This document shows, piece by piece, positions 23,233 through 32,777 of a stretch of DNA of 64,000 nt (positions are counted from its first letter, which is position 1; each line of letters begins with the position of its first letter). The notes beneath the pieces are model-generated. The model had not been told where the DNA came from. It saw only the letters and a list, made by a program, of their open reading frames with translations, and did no database searches. Both the position numbers and the translations under genes were made by a program. The DNA comes from Haemaphysalis longicornis. Its lineage: Eukaryota; Arthropoda; Arachnida; Ixodida; Ixodidae. The DNA lies in contig CM023449.1 in the NCBI GenBank assembly GCA_013339765.2, positions 111,539,778 to 111,603,777 of the forward strand, in the 5' to 3' direction.

Positions 23233-25760
23233 TCAGCGGTTGTAGTCATCCGGTTTATCCCACCGGAGACCAACTTTTCTCAGCGTATCGTCTCGAGCTG
23301 TCCTTGTTCCCGCGCACGTCCACAAAAGATGCTTGGCATCAGATTCAACCGCCGGAGACGGACACTTGGGACACGATCCGTGGCCGTCTTGTGAGTGCCC
23401 CCAAGACCAAGTGACGGAAAGTGGGAGGGCCACCCCAGCTTGAAGCCTCCTGAGAGAAACTTCCTCCACCCGTGAAAGATTAGGGGGCAGGGAGCAGACA
23501 CACGGGGGAATTATGGCACGTGTGTCCCTTCTCAGGAGAGATTTCCGGGCTAGAAGACGGGAGCGTGGATCACAAGGAAGGGGGCTAGGGAAGAATTCAG
23601 GGGGAGGGGAAGGGAGGGGGCAGAAGAGTTGCAAATATGTTTCGCTAATTGGTTCAGTATATTCTCACCGTGCCCATGTACCCAATGTACACGGATGGTT
23701 AGCTCTGATGTTCTGTGGAGGCTATGAATCTGCTGGCAGAGCAGAGGTGTCTTTACTTGCTTCAGATGCTTCACAGCACTGAGCGAGTCTGCGCATATAT
23801 GAGATGTTATGGAGTTATGCTATGAAGTGCACTTGCAGCATTGACAGCGTCATGTACAGCCTGCAGCTCCAGTAGCAGCGGGTCCAGAGTGTCGGTAGTG
23901 TAAAGGCACGACCCTTTGATTTCCGGGTGCGCGGCACTGACTAAAGCAGTCCGTCCTCTGCGTCTTTCTATTGTACACAGTGGCCTGCAGGGAGTGTTGT
24001 ATCGGAGGTTGGCGCTGGCTGGTCACGGCGACGAAGCTTCGTCTTCCTATTGAATGTCATTGTCGTGTACCGCGATGGACAATGGTGGGAGATCGTATAA
24101 GGTTGAAGGGACGGCGGACTCATCACAAATATGTGAATGAAGCGCTGCGAACAATGGAATATATAAACTCTTGAGCTTCCTTCCTTCTTCGCGCTGGTTA
24201 TAGTAGTGAGCTGGCTGTGTTCCTGTAAGATGGGTACTGCGGTAAGACGAAGAAGTGCCGTGATGGTGCGCTCCGTGCGGGCTCCTCCCCTACGCGTTGC
24301 AATCCGGCGGATCAAGTGCAAGGTTTTGAGGAGTACTTCCGCGCCTTTCGAAGCCAGTCAATACCAGAACCCGACTGGTGAATCAGAAGTCCGAGCACCC
24401 GTGGCTCTTCTTAGGCTGGTATGGTAGCTGAAGCAATTTTAAGTTGAAAGTTAGCCATGTAGGTTAACTTCCTTCCTGACTTATCAGCCACTTGTACGTA
24501 GCACGACTTCTAAGCTGAAATTTCTAAACCGGCTGATTCCGTAAACGCATGAAAAACATCTAAGGCTTGCTGGAGATGATGGAACTTTAAACCGAGGTCG
24601 CGGTTTAAAGTTCCGAGGTCACGGTTTAAAGTTTAAAGTTTAAATCTCACGGAAGGGATGTCTTGTAACTTCCATGCCAAGGGTACAAATTCAATGTTGA
24701 AGAGCAGCGGTGCTAGCACGGAACCTTGCCGTACCCCACGGTTCGATGTAAACAGGCCGACCGGCTTCCGATCCACTCGTACAGAAACTTCCCTTCGCAC
24801 AGGAAGGAGTGTACCACTTTGGATACATGAAGTGGAATCTCTAAGGGCTCCATGTTTCTGAGTATTGTCCTGTTGTCCACGTTGTCATAGGCCTTGGAAA
24901 TGTCGGTGGCCCCCACCGTCCGCACAAGAAGGCTGTGGGGTGAAACATGCTAGATGTCATCAGCCAGAATAGAGAGTCCTTACTCTGTACCTAGGTGCGG
25001 TCCGAAGCCAATTTGAGCAGGATGATATTATCTGTTGTACTGCAGCCACCAGGATAATCGAGTGGCCACCATTCGCTCAAATGTCTTGCGTAATGTCGGT
25101 GTCAAAGAAATAGGTCTAGTGCATTACTACCAGTGGGTGTTGTTCCCGGTTTCGGGATAGGCACTACCACGGAGTGTTTCCACTCGGGTGGAATGACACC
25201 TTTCGACCAAACATCATTGAACAAACGGAGTAGTGCGTCCAAGGCCTACCCCTCCAAGTTATGGGACAGCTCATACGAGATTTCATCATGCCCTGGAGAA
25301 ACGTGTGCTTTTGATTCTTCAATGACCGCGATGAGCTCGACAAACGTAAACGGTTCGGTTATACCCGATTCGTCCAGTGCCACAGCCGACGGAGGGGCGG
25401 CCGGAGGTTGTTGGGGGTTGGAAAAGAAACTCACGCCCGCTCTGTCCGCAAACTGCTCTGGGCTGATGTTGAGAGACATGCGAATGCTAGCTGATGGGTC
25501 AGCCAGGCTGCCACTCCTCTCCATGGCTTGGACGGCCTGCCATAAGGCCTTGTTTCCAGTATCAGAGCGAAGGCCAGAGCGCCAGTCATGCAAACGGCGA
25601 CGTGACAACTGCTTCTCGTGGCGTCGCGCTTGTGCCGCGATACGGTTCGCCGTGACCCGAGCGTTGAGTGGCGTCGGGTGGCGATTAGCAAAAATCTCTG
25701 CTAGGCGACGCTCTGCGCAAAGTTTAAGGAGGTGCATATCGGGCCTCGTTTGATCCTCGT
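23233..25760 (-). pseudogene. I-like LINE ORF2 relic: RT, RNase H and C-terminal Cys motif
   Basis: Reading leftwards from 25,737: an RT linker (NIRISAEQF-type region, here MSLNISPEQFADRAG) and the block SPGHDEISYELSHNL. At about 25,130-24,950, LTPTLRKTFERMVATRL and QIGFGPHLGTE are broken by stops. At about 24,905 there is the catalytic-region motif DISKAYDNVDN. At about 23,960-23,640 there is an RNase H (LVSAAHPEIKG, LLLELQAVHDAV, DSLSAVKHLK, HWVHGHGE). Near the end comes a C-terminal zinc motif (LRRLQAGVALPLS, CPKCPSPAV, HLLWTCAGT). The order RT, RNase H, Cys/His tail is typical of I-clade elements. Many stops and frameshifts make it inactive. 24,400-24,700 between the RT and RNase H contains a hairpin and is poorly readable. 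Confidence 0.8.
24581..24650. repeat. Hairpin and short repeats of TTTAAAGTT type
   Basis: GGAACTTTAAACCG (24,581-24,594) pairs perfectly with CGGTTTAAAGTTCC (24,601-24,614) across a 6-base loop. CGGTTTAAAG then recurs at about 24,622, followed by GTTTAAAGTTTAAA. It lies inside the decayed I-like LINE. Confidence 0.7.
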
Positions 25761-26069
25761 GAAATAGTTCTTATTTATGTTTTCTTTTACTGAATGCGCG
25801 TTAGGAATCACTCCAATTGGTCGTGCAGTTGTACTTCGGGATAGTATTTACCATAGGTTTAGTATTGGCCGCGTGCCGGTCTGGCCTGCTTAAGGATGGA
25901 AATCGTGGTATCGCTTCCCTTTTAGATGCGGAGTATCTTATAGCGGTGGTCTGCCCCACATCGGCGTCGTCGGTGTCCGCACTCACATTGCGCATACGCA
26001 ACTCTCCTCCTTCCCTCTCTCCAACAGCTGCGCGTTACTCTCTCAACTCTCTCTCTTTCTACCAGCTGC
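25761..26069. other. Probable 5' part of the RAADPELR-type element
   Basis: There is no coding motif. The pyrimidine-rich stretch at about 25,995-26,070 (CTCTCTCCAACAGCTGCGCG, then a second CTACCAGCTGCGTGCG) precedes the repeat ORF. A similar pyrimidine-rich CAACAGCTGTGAGCGCG stretch precedes the related copy at 41,446, so this is plausibly part of that element. Confidence 0.35.
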
Positions 26070-26540
26070 GTGCGCTTCGCGTGCGTTCGCTTCTACTCAC
26101 ACCGCGCATGTTCGGCGCTTGCGCATCTCTCGTCCTCTCGTCTCCTCTCCTTCAAGTGTGAATATCAGCAGTCAGCCCCGTCTGCGAGTGCGCTGACGCA
26201 ACCTCATACTAGCATCAGCACAATCGCACACAGCAGCGTTACTTCCAATCAAGACAATGCTGCGAAGCGAAGGGCACGCGACACTGAACGTAAACGTTTG
26301 AAGCGAGCGGCAGACCCTGAACTACGAAAACGAGAAGCCGCTTCGAAACGACAACGTCGAGCAGCAGTACCTGAAATTCGAGCACGTGAAGCAGCATTGG
26401 TTTGTGACCGTCGAGCGGCGGATGCTGAACTACGACAGCGTGAAGCAGCGGTAGTTCGTGAACGTCGAGCAGCGGAACCTGAACTACGACAACGAGAAGC
26501 CGCCTCGAAACGACAACGTCGAGCAGCAGTACCTGAGTGA
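26070..26540 (+). CDS. ORF with 18-residue RAADPELRxREAA repeats, truncated
   Basis: The frame has 156 codons. A basic lead (AAKRRARDTERKRLK) is followed by 4.3 tandem 18-residue units from 26,304: RAADPELRKREAASKRQR, then units starting RAAVPEIR, RAADAELR, RAAEPELR, and a last partial RAAVPE before the stop. The units are rich in Arg, Glu and Ala and predicted to be helical. They recall the STPR-type repeat found in some arthropod DNA-binding proteins and in the N-terminal parts of some transposon proteins, but the period here is 18 residues. The same lead and repeat occur at 41,446-41,717, so it belongs to a mobile family. Function and true start are unknown. The frame ends early compared with a full protein. 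Confidence 0.55.
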   Translation: MRFACVRFYSHRACSALAHLSSSRLLSFKCEYQQSAPSASALTQPHTSISTIAHSSVTSNQDNAAKRRARDTERKRLKRAADPELRKREAASKRQRRAAVPEIRAREAALVCDRRAADAELRQREAAVVRERRAAEPELRQREAASKRQRRAAVPE

Positions 26541-26800
26541 GCAGCAGTACTCGCTGCTTGCTCAGCAGTACTCGCTACTCGATGCCCATGGTTCCCGTCG
26601 GGAAGGTGGTGTAATTTGTTTGCTACCGCTTGCCTGATTTCAGCACCAGCTACTTTTCTAGCTAGCAGCATGACCACACACATCTGTTGTTTACATTTAT
26701 ACCAGCGCCGTGCCCCGCGCAGCTAGCTTATCCTGTGCTCTGAGCTGCGCACGCGTATGCACTTTTAGCCGCGTAACGCGCTGAGAAATCTTGTTTGATA
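26541..26800. other. Sequence after the repeat ORF
   Basis: It begins with iterations of GCAGCAGTAC that look like decayed copies of the 54-bp coding repeat. It then passes into unrelated sequence with no gene recognised. Confidence 0.35.
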
Positions 26801-26879
26801 GGGAAAAGGTTTCAGCATGTTGTTGCTAACGGCGCCTCCTGCATATATTCGCAGACACGTCAGCCGCTTTACAATTGGA

Positions 26880-27325
26880 GCAGAAGTGACGCCTCAGTCT
26901 GGGCCTCCCACCCATGTCTCCAGTGGCGGGCACCTACACCAGGGGAGGGTGGGCACTTGGCAGGGACATTGAAATGCGGCACATTCAGCGCCTGCTGAAC
27001 GCACGTGAAGTGGCTACGCTCCTGCAGAGGTTCCGCGGCCGACCCAACGCGCACATGGGAGCGCTGCTTACCACCTTCGATGTGTGCATCAAGATGCCGC
27101 ACGGAACCTTCCCGGAGCCCCCACCAGAACACACCGGGAGGCCCTTTGGATGACGACGACTCCCGCGAGGTCCACGGAAAGCGGACCACACCGCGCCAAT
27201 CCATCCGTTACGAGGAGGCCTGCCTGCTGCAGGATGAGGTGAGCCGCTACCTGCATCTTTGCACTGGCGGCACTGTCAGGCACGGCCTGGTTGAGGCAGC
27301 GCCTGCTCGCGTAGTGCCATAGCTG
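26880..27325 (+). pseudogene. Unrecognised coding-like sequence, frameshifted
   Basis: A frame from 26,914 (IEMRHIQRLLNAREVATLLQ, then GALLTTFDVCIKMPHG) ends at 27,153. The reading continues in another frame (DDDSREVHGKRTTPRQSIRY, EEACLLQDEVSRYLHL) to 27,322. The change of frame lies near FG/DDD at about 27,150. The amino-acid texture (balanced composition, no low complexity) looks like real protein. I do not recognise the family. It could be a transposon gag-like protein or a processed host fragment. No splice context was established. Confidence 0.3.
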
Positions 27326-28235
27326 GAAGCAAGCCGGAGCTGCCGCCTGCCCTTCCCAGCCTCCTCCATTCGGGCGGAGCCGGCCCCACTCCAACCGGAA
27401 GCCGACCTCATCCACGACAGTTGTCTTCATGGCAACCCAGGGCGGTTATCCTCACGGACTTCGTTATCTTCGGCGTTCGTAATGCCAACATACACCGTTT
27501 TGTGGCCAACAACGTCCCGTTTTGTGGCCAACAACGTCCCGGCAACACGCGGAAAGGCTACCCACAAGTGAGCGGCCGGATAGAGCAACAGAAAAGTGGC
27601 TCTATTGCCATCATCAGCTGACGCGATAGGCAATGTTATACGGGGGGCGTTGTACTAACTTGCACCGTTATGTGGTCGACAGCGTTCCGTTGTACTAACT
27701 TACACCTCTTGTTAGTCGACAACGTTCTCTTTCTTCTGATTTCCTGGTTCTGAAAATATATGCTTAGAAAAAAATGCTCGCACATCAAACACCGCGGATG
27801 ACGATTTGCCGACGCTTGTCTGTACATGTCACTTCGCTGACGGCTTCACGGATGCTTCTGTTTTGCCTCTGGTTTTTTGAAGAGCATGAATGGGCTCCTG
27901 TAAGCATTATTTTTACACGAACACTAATTCGCTTCTCACGGCGTGAGAGTATCACAAATTCTCCGAAGCGAACGCACTTAACATCGAGCATATTGATGCG
28001 GAACCTCATTTGGATCATCACTAACGGTGCAACAGTTTGTAAACTTTTACCGTCACAGCTGCATGCATGAGCCGCCAGAGGGTTGAAGCACACATGGTCG
28101 CATCTTGAAATGTAGTGGTCCCCACGCGCAACTTGCAATGCCACAATTCAGGCATCGTTTTCTGGCCTGAGCTGACAGACACCACAGACTTCATGAGCAT
28201 AGAATCCGTTAGTAATTCTATGCTCATGAATGTGA
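27326..28235. other. Spacer, no gene recognised
   Basis: A 19-base phrase, CGTTTTGTGGCCAACAACG, occurs twice in a row at about 27,498-27,539. Phrases of the type GTTGTACTAACTTRCACC recur near 27,650 and 27,690. I see no protein domain or RNA gene. Confidence 0.4.
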
Positions 28236-28467
28236 GATGCTCGGATGATGATAGAATCTGACGCAACGCAGGTGATGAGGCGCGCGTAGTGGAGGGCTCC
28301 GGAATTATTTTGACCATGTGGGGATATTTAACACGCGCCAAAATCACGTACACACGGGCGTTTTCGCTTTTCGCCTCCATCAGAAAAGCGGCCGGAGGGG
28401 CTGGGAATCGAACCCGTAACCTCGTGTTCCGCAGCACAACACCTTAGCCACTAAGGTACCCTGGCTT
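28236..28467 (-). mobile_element. tRNA-derived SINE (Ruka-like), copy on minus strand
   Basis: On the minus strand the head reads GCCAGGGTACCTTAGTGGCT, then GGTGTTGTGCTGCGGAACAC. A perfect pol III B box GGTTCGATTCC follows (28,403-28,413 on plus). The body contains GGAGGCGAAAAGCGAAAACG and CCGGAGCCCTCCACTACG, shared with the plus-strand copy at 49,776. The internal promoter and shared body define a SINE, not a tRNA gene: the cloverleaf is imperfect and the conserved body follows at once. Confidence 0.8.
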
Positions 28468-28494
28468 ATTTTTATTACCGTTGTTCACACACAA

Positions 28495-28614
28495 TACACG
28501 TCTGCAGTATGCACTCCACCCCATTCTGATCCTTCTAATTATATCTGCCTCATGGTTGGGATCTGGGGTAACAACTTGGCCTAAGTAGATATATTGGCTT
28601 ACCACTTCCACTCA
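28495..28614 (-). mobile_element. RTE LINE fragment, inverted 5' segment
   Basis: Read on the minus strand this encodes SQYIYLGQVVTPDPNHEADI followed by RRIRMGWSAYCR, the conserved stretch just upstream of the C-terminal tail in RTE-type RT proteins. It lies directly against the plus-strand tail at 28,615, in opposite orientation, with the piece that normally joins the two missing. Confidence 0.7.
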
Positions 28615-29045
28615 CCTACAGGGCAGAAACTTGGACGCTCACTAAGAGGGTTCAACTTAAATTGAGAACGACTCAGCGGGCAATGGAGCTGAAAATGATA
28701 GGTGCAACATTAAGGGACAATAAGAGAGTGGACTGGGTCAGGGAACAAACGCGTGTTAAGGACATATTAGTAGAGATTAAGAAGAAGAAATGGACATGGG
28801 CAGGCCATGTAATGCGAAGGCAAGATAACCGTTGGTCATTAAGGGTAACAGAGTGGATCCCTAGAGAAGGCAAGCGTTGCAGGGGGTGGCAGAAAGTTAG
28901 ATGGGAAGATGAGATCAAGAAGTTTGCGGGGATAAAATGGTCACAATTGGCACAGGACCGGGGTAATTGGAGAATAATTGGAGAGGCCTTTGCCCTGCAG
29001 TGGGCGTAGATAGGCTGGTGATGGTGATAATGATGATGATGATGA
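28615..29045 (+). mobile_element. RTE LINE, 3' end of ORF2
   Basis: The C-terminal tail of an RTE-clade reverse transcriptase is open to its stop at 29,009: LRTTQRAMELKMIGATLRD, VKDILVEIKKKKWTWAGHVM, then a WAGHVMRR core, RGWQKVRWEDEIKKFAG and the typical end GEAFALQWA. A (GAT)n-type tail (GATGGTGATAATGATGATGA) follows, as is usual for RTE 3' ends. The copy is 5'-truncated and its upstream piece is inverted at 28,495-28,614. Confidence 0.85.
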
Positions 29046-29070
29046 ATACACGTCAGGGATAGATTAAAAA

Positions 29071-29095
29071 CCGTCGGCCGAACTTCGGCCGACGG
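29071..29095. other. Perfect 12-bp stem hairpin near a LINE 3' end
   Basis: CCGTCGGCCGAA, one C, then its exact reverse complement. On the minus strand it follows the end of the zinc-finger LINE ORF, so it may be a 3' untranslated recognition hairpin for that element. Confidence 0.7.
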
Positions 29096-30115
29096 AAAAA
29101 CTTAAAATAAACATAAAACTTATACAGTTCTTCTAGCACAGGTAGCCATTCCATATCGGGCGTCTGCAACTTGTGCACTTAATAGAGCAAACTAATACTC
29201 TGTGCAAAGTATTTGCTCACAGTGAGGGCGTGCGGGTCAGCGTGGCGCACCGCCATCCCCGACCTCCAAATGTCATGCAATCCTAGAGCAATGATGAGGT
29301 CATACGGCACACTTTTGTCACTAGGTACGCAAACAAATCGTATGCCTTGGGGTGAAACGGGCAGGTCTATCTTTAAGGTGCTTTGCAACACCTCCCAGAA
29401 AAAGACGGCGTCCCTACACTCCGCGAAAACGTGCTCAACAGTTTCTAGTTTGTTGCACAAAGTGAACGTTGTAGGACCAGCGACAAATAAGCCTTTCTCC
29501 TGCATCCACGTCTTAACGGGAAGTGTACCGGTGTGTAGTTTAAAGAAAAAAAGTTTTCACGGATGCTGGGACGGCCATATTTTTAACCCGAGATAACACG
29601 TCCTGGCCAGGAACATATCTATACACTGATCGGTAAAGTGGCACAGGTAACAACACATCCTTTAAGACTTTAGTAAGAGCCCTTTTTGACACAGCTGCTA
29701 AGTACTGCTAGAAACCTGAAAGAGTCTACAACCTCCTTCACATAGCCTTTAGGGCTGCTACAGCTTTCGTCTGCGGACGAGACAATATATGTTGGCAAGG
29801 CTTTTGACAGCACACTTTGTAAAAATGTCCGCAGAAAAGGGTCATTCGTATCTTGTAAGAACAAAAACCGATTAACAAGCTGGCGAATGTCAACGTGAGA
29901 CAACCCAACCCCGCCCTCCTTAACTCGCCGGAAAAGATTGGTTCGGCTTGAACGCTCCCAAACTGAAGACCAAACGAACACGGTAAACACACGATGTATT
30001 TTCTGAACTTGGAGCCACGCTGGCAGGGGAATGCGTTTGTGTACAAAACAGATAAAACTTAACTACCGAGTCGATTGAGCTGTCAAGATGTTGAAGAAGG
30101 CGCAAGGAGAGCTAG
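29096..30115 (-). pseudogene. LINE ORF2 C-terminal relic with zf-RVT domain
   Basis: From about 29,990 leftwards: FVWSSVWERSSRTNLFRRV, EGGVGLSHVDIRQLVNRFLF and DTNDPFLRTFLQ, the region downstream of the RT palm in tick-type LINEs with a C-terminal zinc finger. At 29,505-29,179 comes WMQEKGLFVAGPTTFTLCN, KLETVEHVFAECRDAVFFW, with the C...C..H...C pattern of the zf-RVT domain. Frames change at about 29,640 and around 30,000, and the RT core is absent. It is a 5'-truncated, decayed copy. The 3' end is probably near the 29,071 hairpin. Confidence 0.75.
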
Positions 30116-30422
30116 ATTTCGCAAAAGCAACCTAGTGTCTTCAGATTGCCAACGGTTAAACGTAAACTTCTAATACGCTGGGGAAAAGGACGGTTCAGCT
30201 CTTCTTGTACGTCTGTTTTAGCACGACAGCCACGATCGTTACAAAATCACTTTCTGGGAAAAAAAACAACGTTGTGGAGCAAAAAAGTAGAGTGGAATTT
30301 TTAAAAATCCGAACCTTGAATGACACCCCTTCCCCAAGTTTTAGTCTTATTCCGGTTTTTTAAACAGTGTCATAGCAAATTTGGCTGGCGAAAAAAAGAA
30401 TGCCAGGAGATTACAGCTTTCT
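30116..30422. other. Spacer, no gene recognised
   Basis: It contains A- and T-rich runs and no domain. Its right part may belong to the same LINE upstream region, but the reading is too broken to say. Confidence 0.3.
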
Positions 30423-30935
30423 TCAAGACAAGGGACGAATGGAAAAAGGCGGAGGCAAGGCACACATCTCGGCTACGTCGCGCATCGTACGCTGTGAAGG
30501 GAATAGGGGAAACCAAGTTCTCTCCTTGAGATAGCGAAGGATTTCTTGAGAACATTCCGGACGGGGTATACAATTTCGCGTGCGGGTGTACGCGTCAACG
30601 ACGTAAAAAACTGAAGCGGGCTCTATTAGTTTTTCTTTTGCATATCTTGGGCTCCATAGCGACAGCCGAAAGCAGCGCAAGCTGTAGCGCGGACACTCGT
30701 CAAAGGAGACGATGCCCGCGGCGTCACGCCCAGCGTAACTCCTCAAGCGCAGCTGCCGGCCTTCTAAAGGGGGAATTGAATTCCCGTCAAACTTGAAGAA
30801 AGGCGCCCACACAAAGGACGCAGCAGATAAGCGAAGACGGTGGTTCCCAGGCAAGTCTGAGTGGTGCAGTTTTCGAGGAAGCTCGCATTCGTAAATAAAA
30901 TATGAAGGATTTTTTCCTGGCCTTTTCACTTTCAC
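30423..30935 (-). CDS. Hypothetical 170-codon ORF
   Basis: This open frame starts MKVKRPGKNPSYFIYECELP and ends FSIRPLS. It contains five cysteines, no obvious signal peptide, no transmembrane segment and no low complexity. I do not recognise a family. In this repeat-rich setting it may be chance or part of an unknown element. An exon of a spliced gene is possible, but I did not find convincing matching splice sites. Confidence 0.2.
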   Translation of the reverse strand: MKVKRPGKNPSYFIYECELPRKLHHSDLPGNHRLRLSAASFVWAPFFKFDGNSIPPLEGRQLRLRSYAGRDAAGIVSFDECPRYSLRCFRLSLWSPRYAKEKLIEPASVFYVVDAYTRTRNCIPRPECSQEILRYLKERTWFPLFPSQRTMRDVAEMCALPPPFSIRPLS

Positions 30936-32334
30936 TTTTCTTTATTGTTGAAACGCTTTCCTTTTCTCGTCAAATAGGCTTCGAATATACCTCTAACTCG
31001 AAGCGCTCTTTTTGGGTCGGTGCCGTGCTGCGTCCGCATCAAATCATATATATTCCAAATGCCTATCGCCCTGAACGAACTACTTGTACATTGTTTGTCT
31101 TTTTAGAAGTCTCGCACTGCACCTACTGCGCCATATTGTGCACCTACAAACCTACTTTTAGATATGCGAATAAGGTTTTGCGAGAACTGACGTGGCTGAA
31201 ACATTTTCTTCGTGCAGCCACTCCTCGTGTTTTTGTGAATAATGTATAGCTTATTTCAGAACCTGCCCTCGTTTTTTGATGTTCTTTCAAAATCAGAGCA
31301 CTGCTGAACAGCAACAAAAAAAGTGTTAGCCACAAGTGCAAAATGGCTTACCCTCCACAACATTGCTTTCAAGTGACCGCTGATGCCTTCAGATATCATT
31401 TCTTCTGGTTAAAGTTTTTCTACCGATTTCACCATCTTTATTTGCCCCATCGATAACTGGTGTTTGTTGGGTTTTATGATTAAAGCCCGAAATTACGTAA
31501 AAGAAGCGTAATATTTGTAATCTGCCTTTCTCTCTTCTGTTATACACAGAAATACGTATGTGTGTTTGGTGTGTGCGTGTGTTTGTGTGTGTGTGGGTGT
31601 GTGTGTGTGCGTTTGGTTGTATGTGTGCGTGTGATTGTTTGTGTGCGTGCGTGTCTGTGTGTGCGCGTGCGCAGGACTTGTGTGGGTGCGCGTGAGTGTG
31701 CGTCTTTGAGGACTTAATCTTCTGTGAATACTGACCCCTCATCTTACGGGCGCCACCTTTATATGGTCCGTATGGAAAACACACGAATAATTTATTGCCG
31801 TGAGCTCCTAAACATTGGTCGCCACTCGCGTGGCCTACCCTAACTTGAGCTTTTATAAGTTGTTCCTTTATAGATTTACTCGTACATGCACGCGGCCACC
31901 AGTGTTCTATGGCACTCGGTCCGTAGACGTATGATAAAACTTCACTCCCGGTTCTATACCGGGAGCATTTACAAGCGCCTAAATAAAACTACGGCGATCC
32001 CCAAACTTCTACCCTTGTGTAATCAAAAGGAATGAATATATGGCGAACGTATTTTGTAATTGAATTCAATCTCCGTGGAGACAACCGATGAAAGTAGCGT
32101 CAGTCCGGCTCTGTTAAATTAACGCGACACTACAGCCGCTTCCCCCCACATGGTGGATGCTCTTGCAGAGAGCATCGCAATGCTTCCAAATAGGTAACAT
32201 TGAAAACAAAAGCTTGTACCATTATTCTGCATTCTACAAGCAACATGCACTTGTGTAAGTCCAATCAGCGCAGAAACGTAAGCGCAATTCCAATCACGTG
32301 AACTTAAGTTCAAGAGTAAGTTAGCGTGGTTTTT
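30936..32334. other. Spacer around the TG microsatellite
   Basis: No gene is recognised. A small hairpin, CTCCCGGT-TCTAT-ACCGGGAG, lies at about 31,946-31,966. The last 200 bases (from about 32,120) may be an extension of the adjacent dispersed repeat. Confidence 0.4.
31540..31715. repeat. TG-rich microsatellite
   Basis: An interrupted (TG)n run with GTGTGCG and TTTG variants, about 170 bp. A minus-strand frame made of HTHAH text is a by-product. Confidence 0.9.
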
Positions 32335-32765
32335 GTAGCACTGAAGTAATTTGTAGATGCCACGCATCTCATTCACCCGCCTTGTCCCTCCATGCGGAGT
32401 CGGCGTCGTTGTTGTCGGCGTCCGCCCATCCTCCATTCTCCTCGCCGCGCCAGCTTCGAGGGGAATTGGATCGGATTCGATTGGCTTGGCTTGGCTTGGC
32501 TTGGCTTGGATTGGATTTGGCTTGGATTGGATTGGATTGGATTTGGATTGGATTGGATTAAAATGTATTGTGTTGGATTGTGTTGCGTCATAACCGCGGC
32601 AGACGCACTGGTGCCGGTGCGTCCCCTCCCCGTTATGCGCGCTATAAAACGCGGTCCTGCGCCGCTCCGCTCCATCGTTCCAGCGCCGTTCCTCGGCTGT
32701 CCAACGCTGCAACGTGAACACCCTATGCGTCGCATCTACACAGGGGTTCCCGCGAGGGGAGGTGG
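32335..32765 (-). repeat. Dispersed repeat with CCAAT/CCAAG-rich core, copy 2
   Basis: Reverse orientation relative to 1,255-1,705, with the same three parts. On the minus strand: TCGCGGGAACCCCTGTGTAG and ATGCGACGCAT, then the ATCCAATCC/AAGCCAAGCC core (about 32,470-32,580), then GGAGGGACAAGGCG and GTGAATGAGATGC. Between the left block and the core this copy has a segment with a CGCGTTTTATAGCGCG motif not seen in copy 1. Confidence 0.7.
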
Positions 32766-32777
32766 TAGGTTTTTGGT

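Noticed and set aside
22789..23394. 201-codon plus-strand ORF
   Set aside because: It lies antisense to the readable 3' end of the I-like LINE, has an Arg/Glu-rich low-complexity middle and no known domain.
25133..25753. 206-codon plus-strand ORF
   Set aside because: It is the antisense shadow of the I-like LINE RT linker, which has family motifs on the minus strand.
31389..31784. His/Thr-rich minus-strand ORF
   Set aside because: It is a translation of the TG microsatellite.
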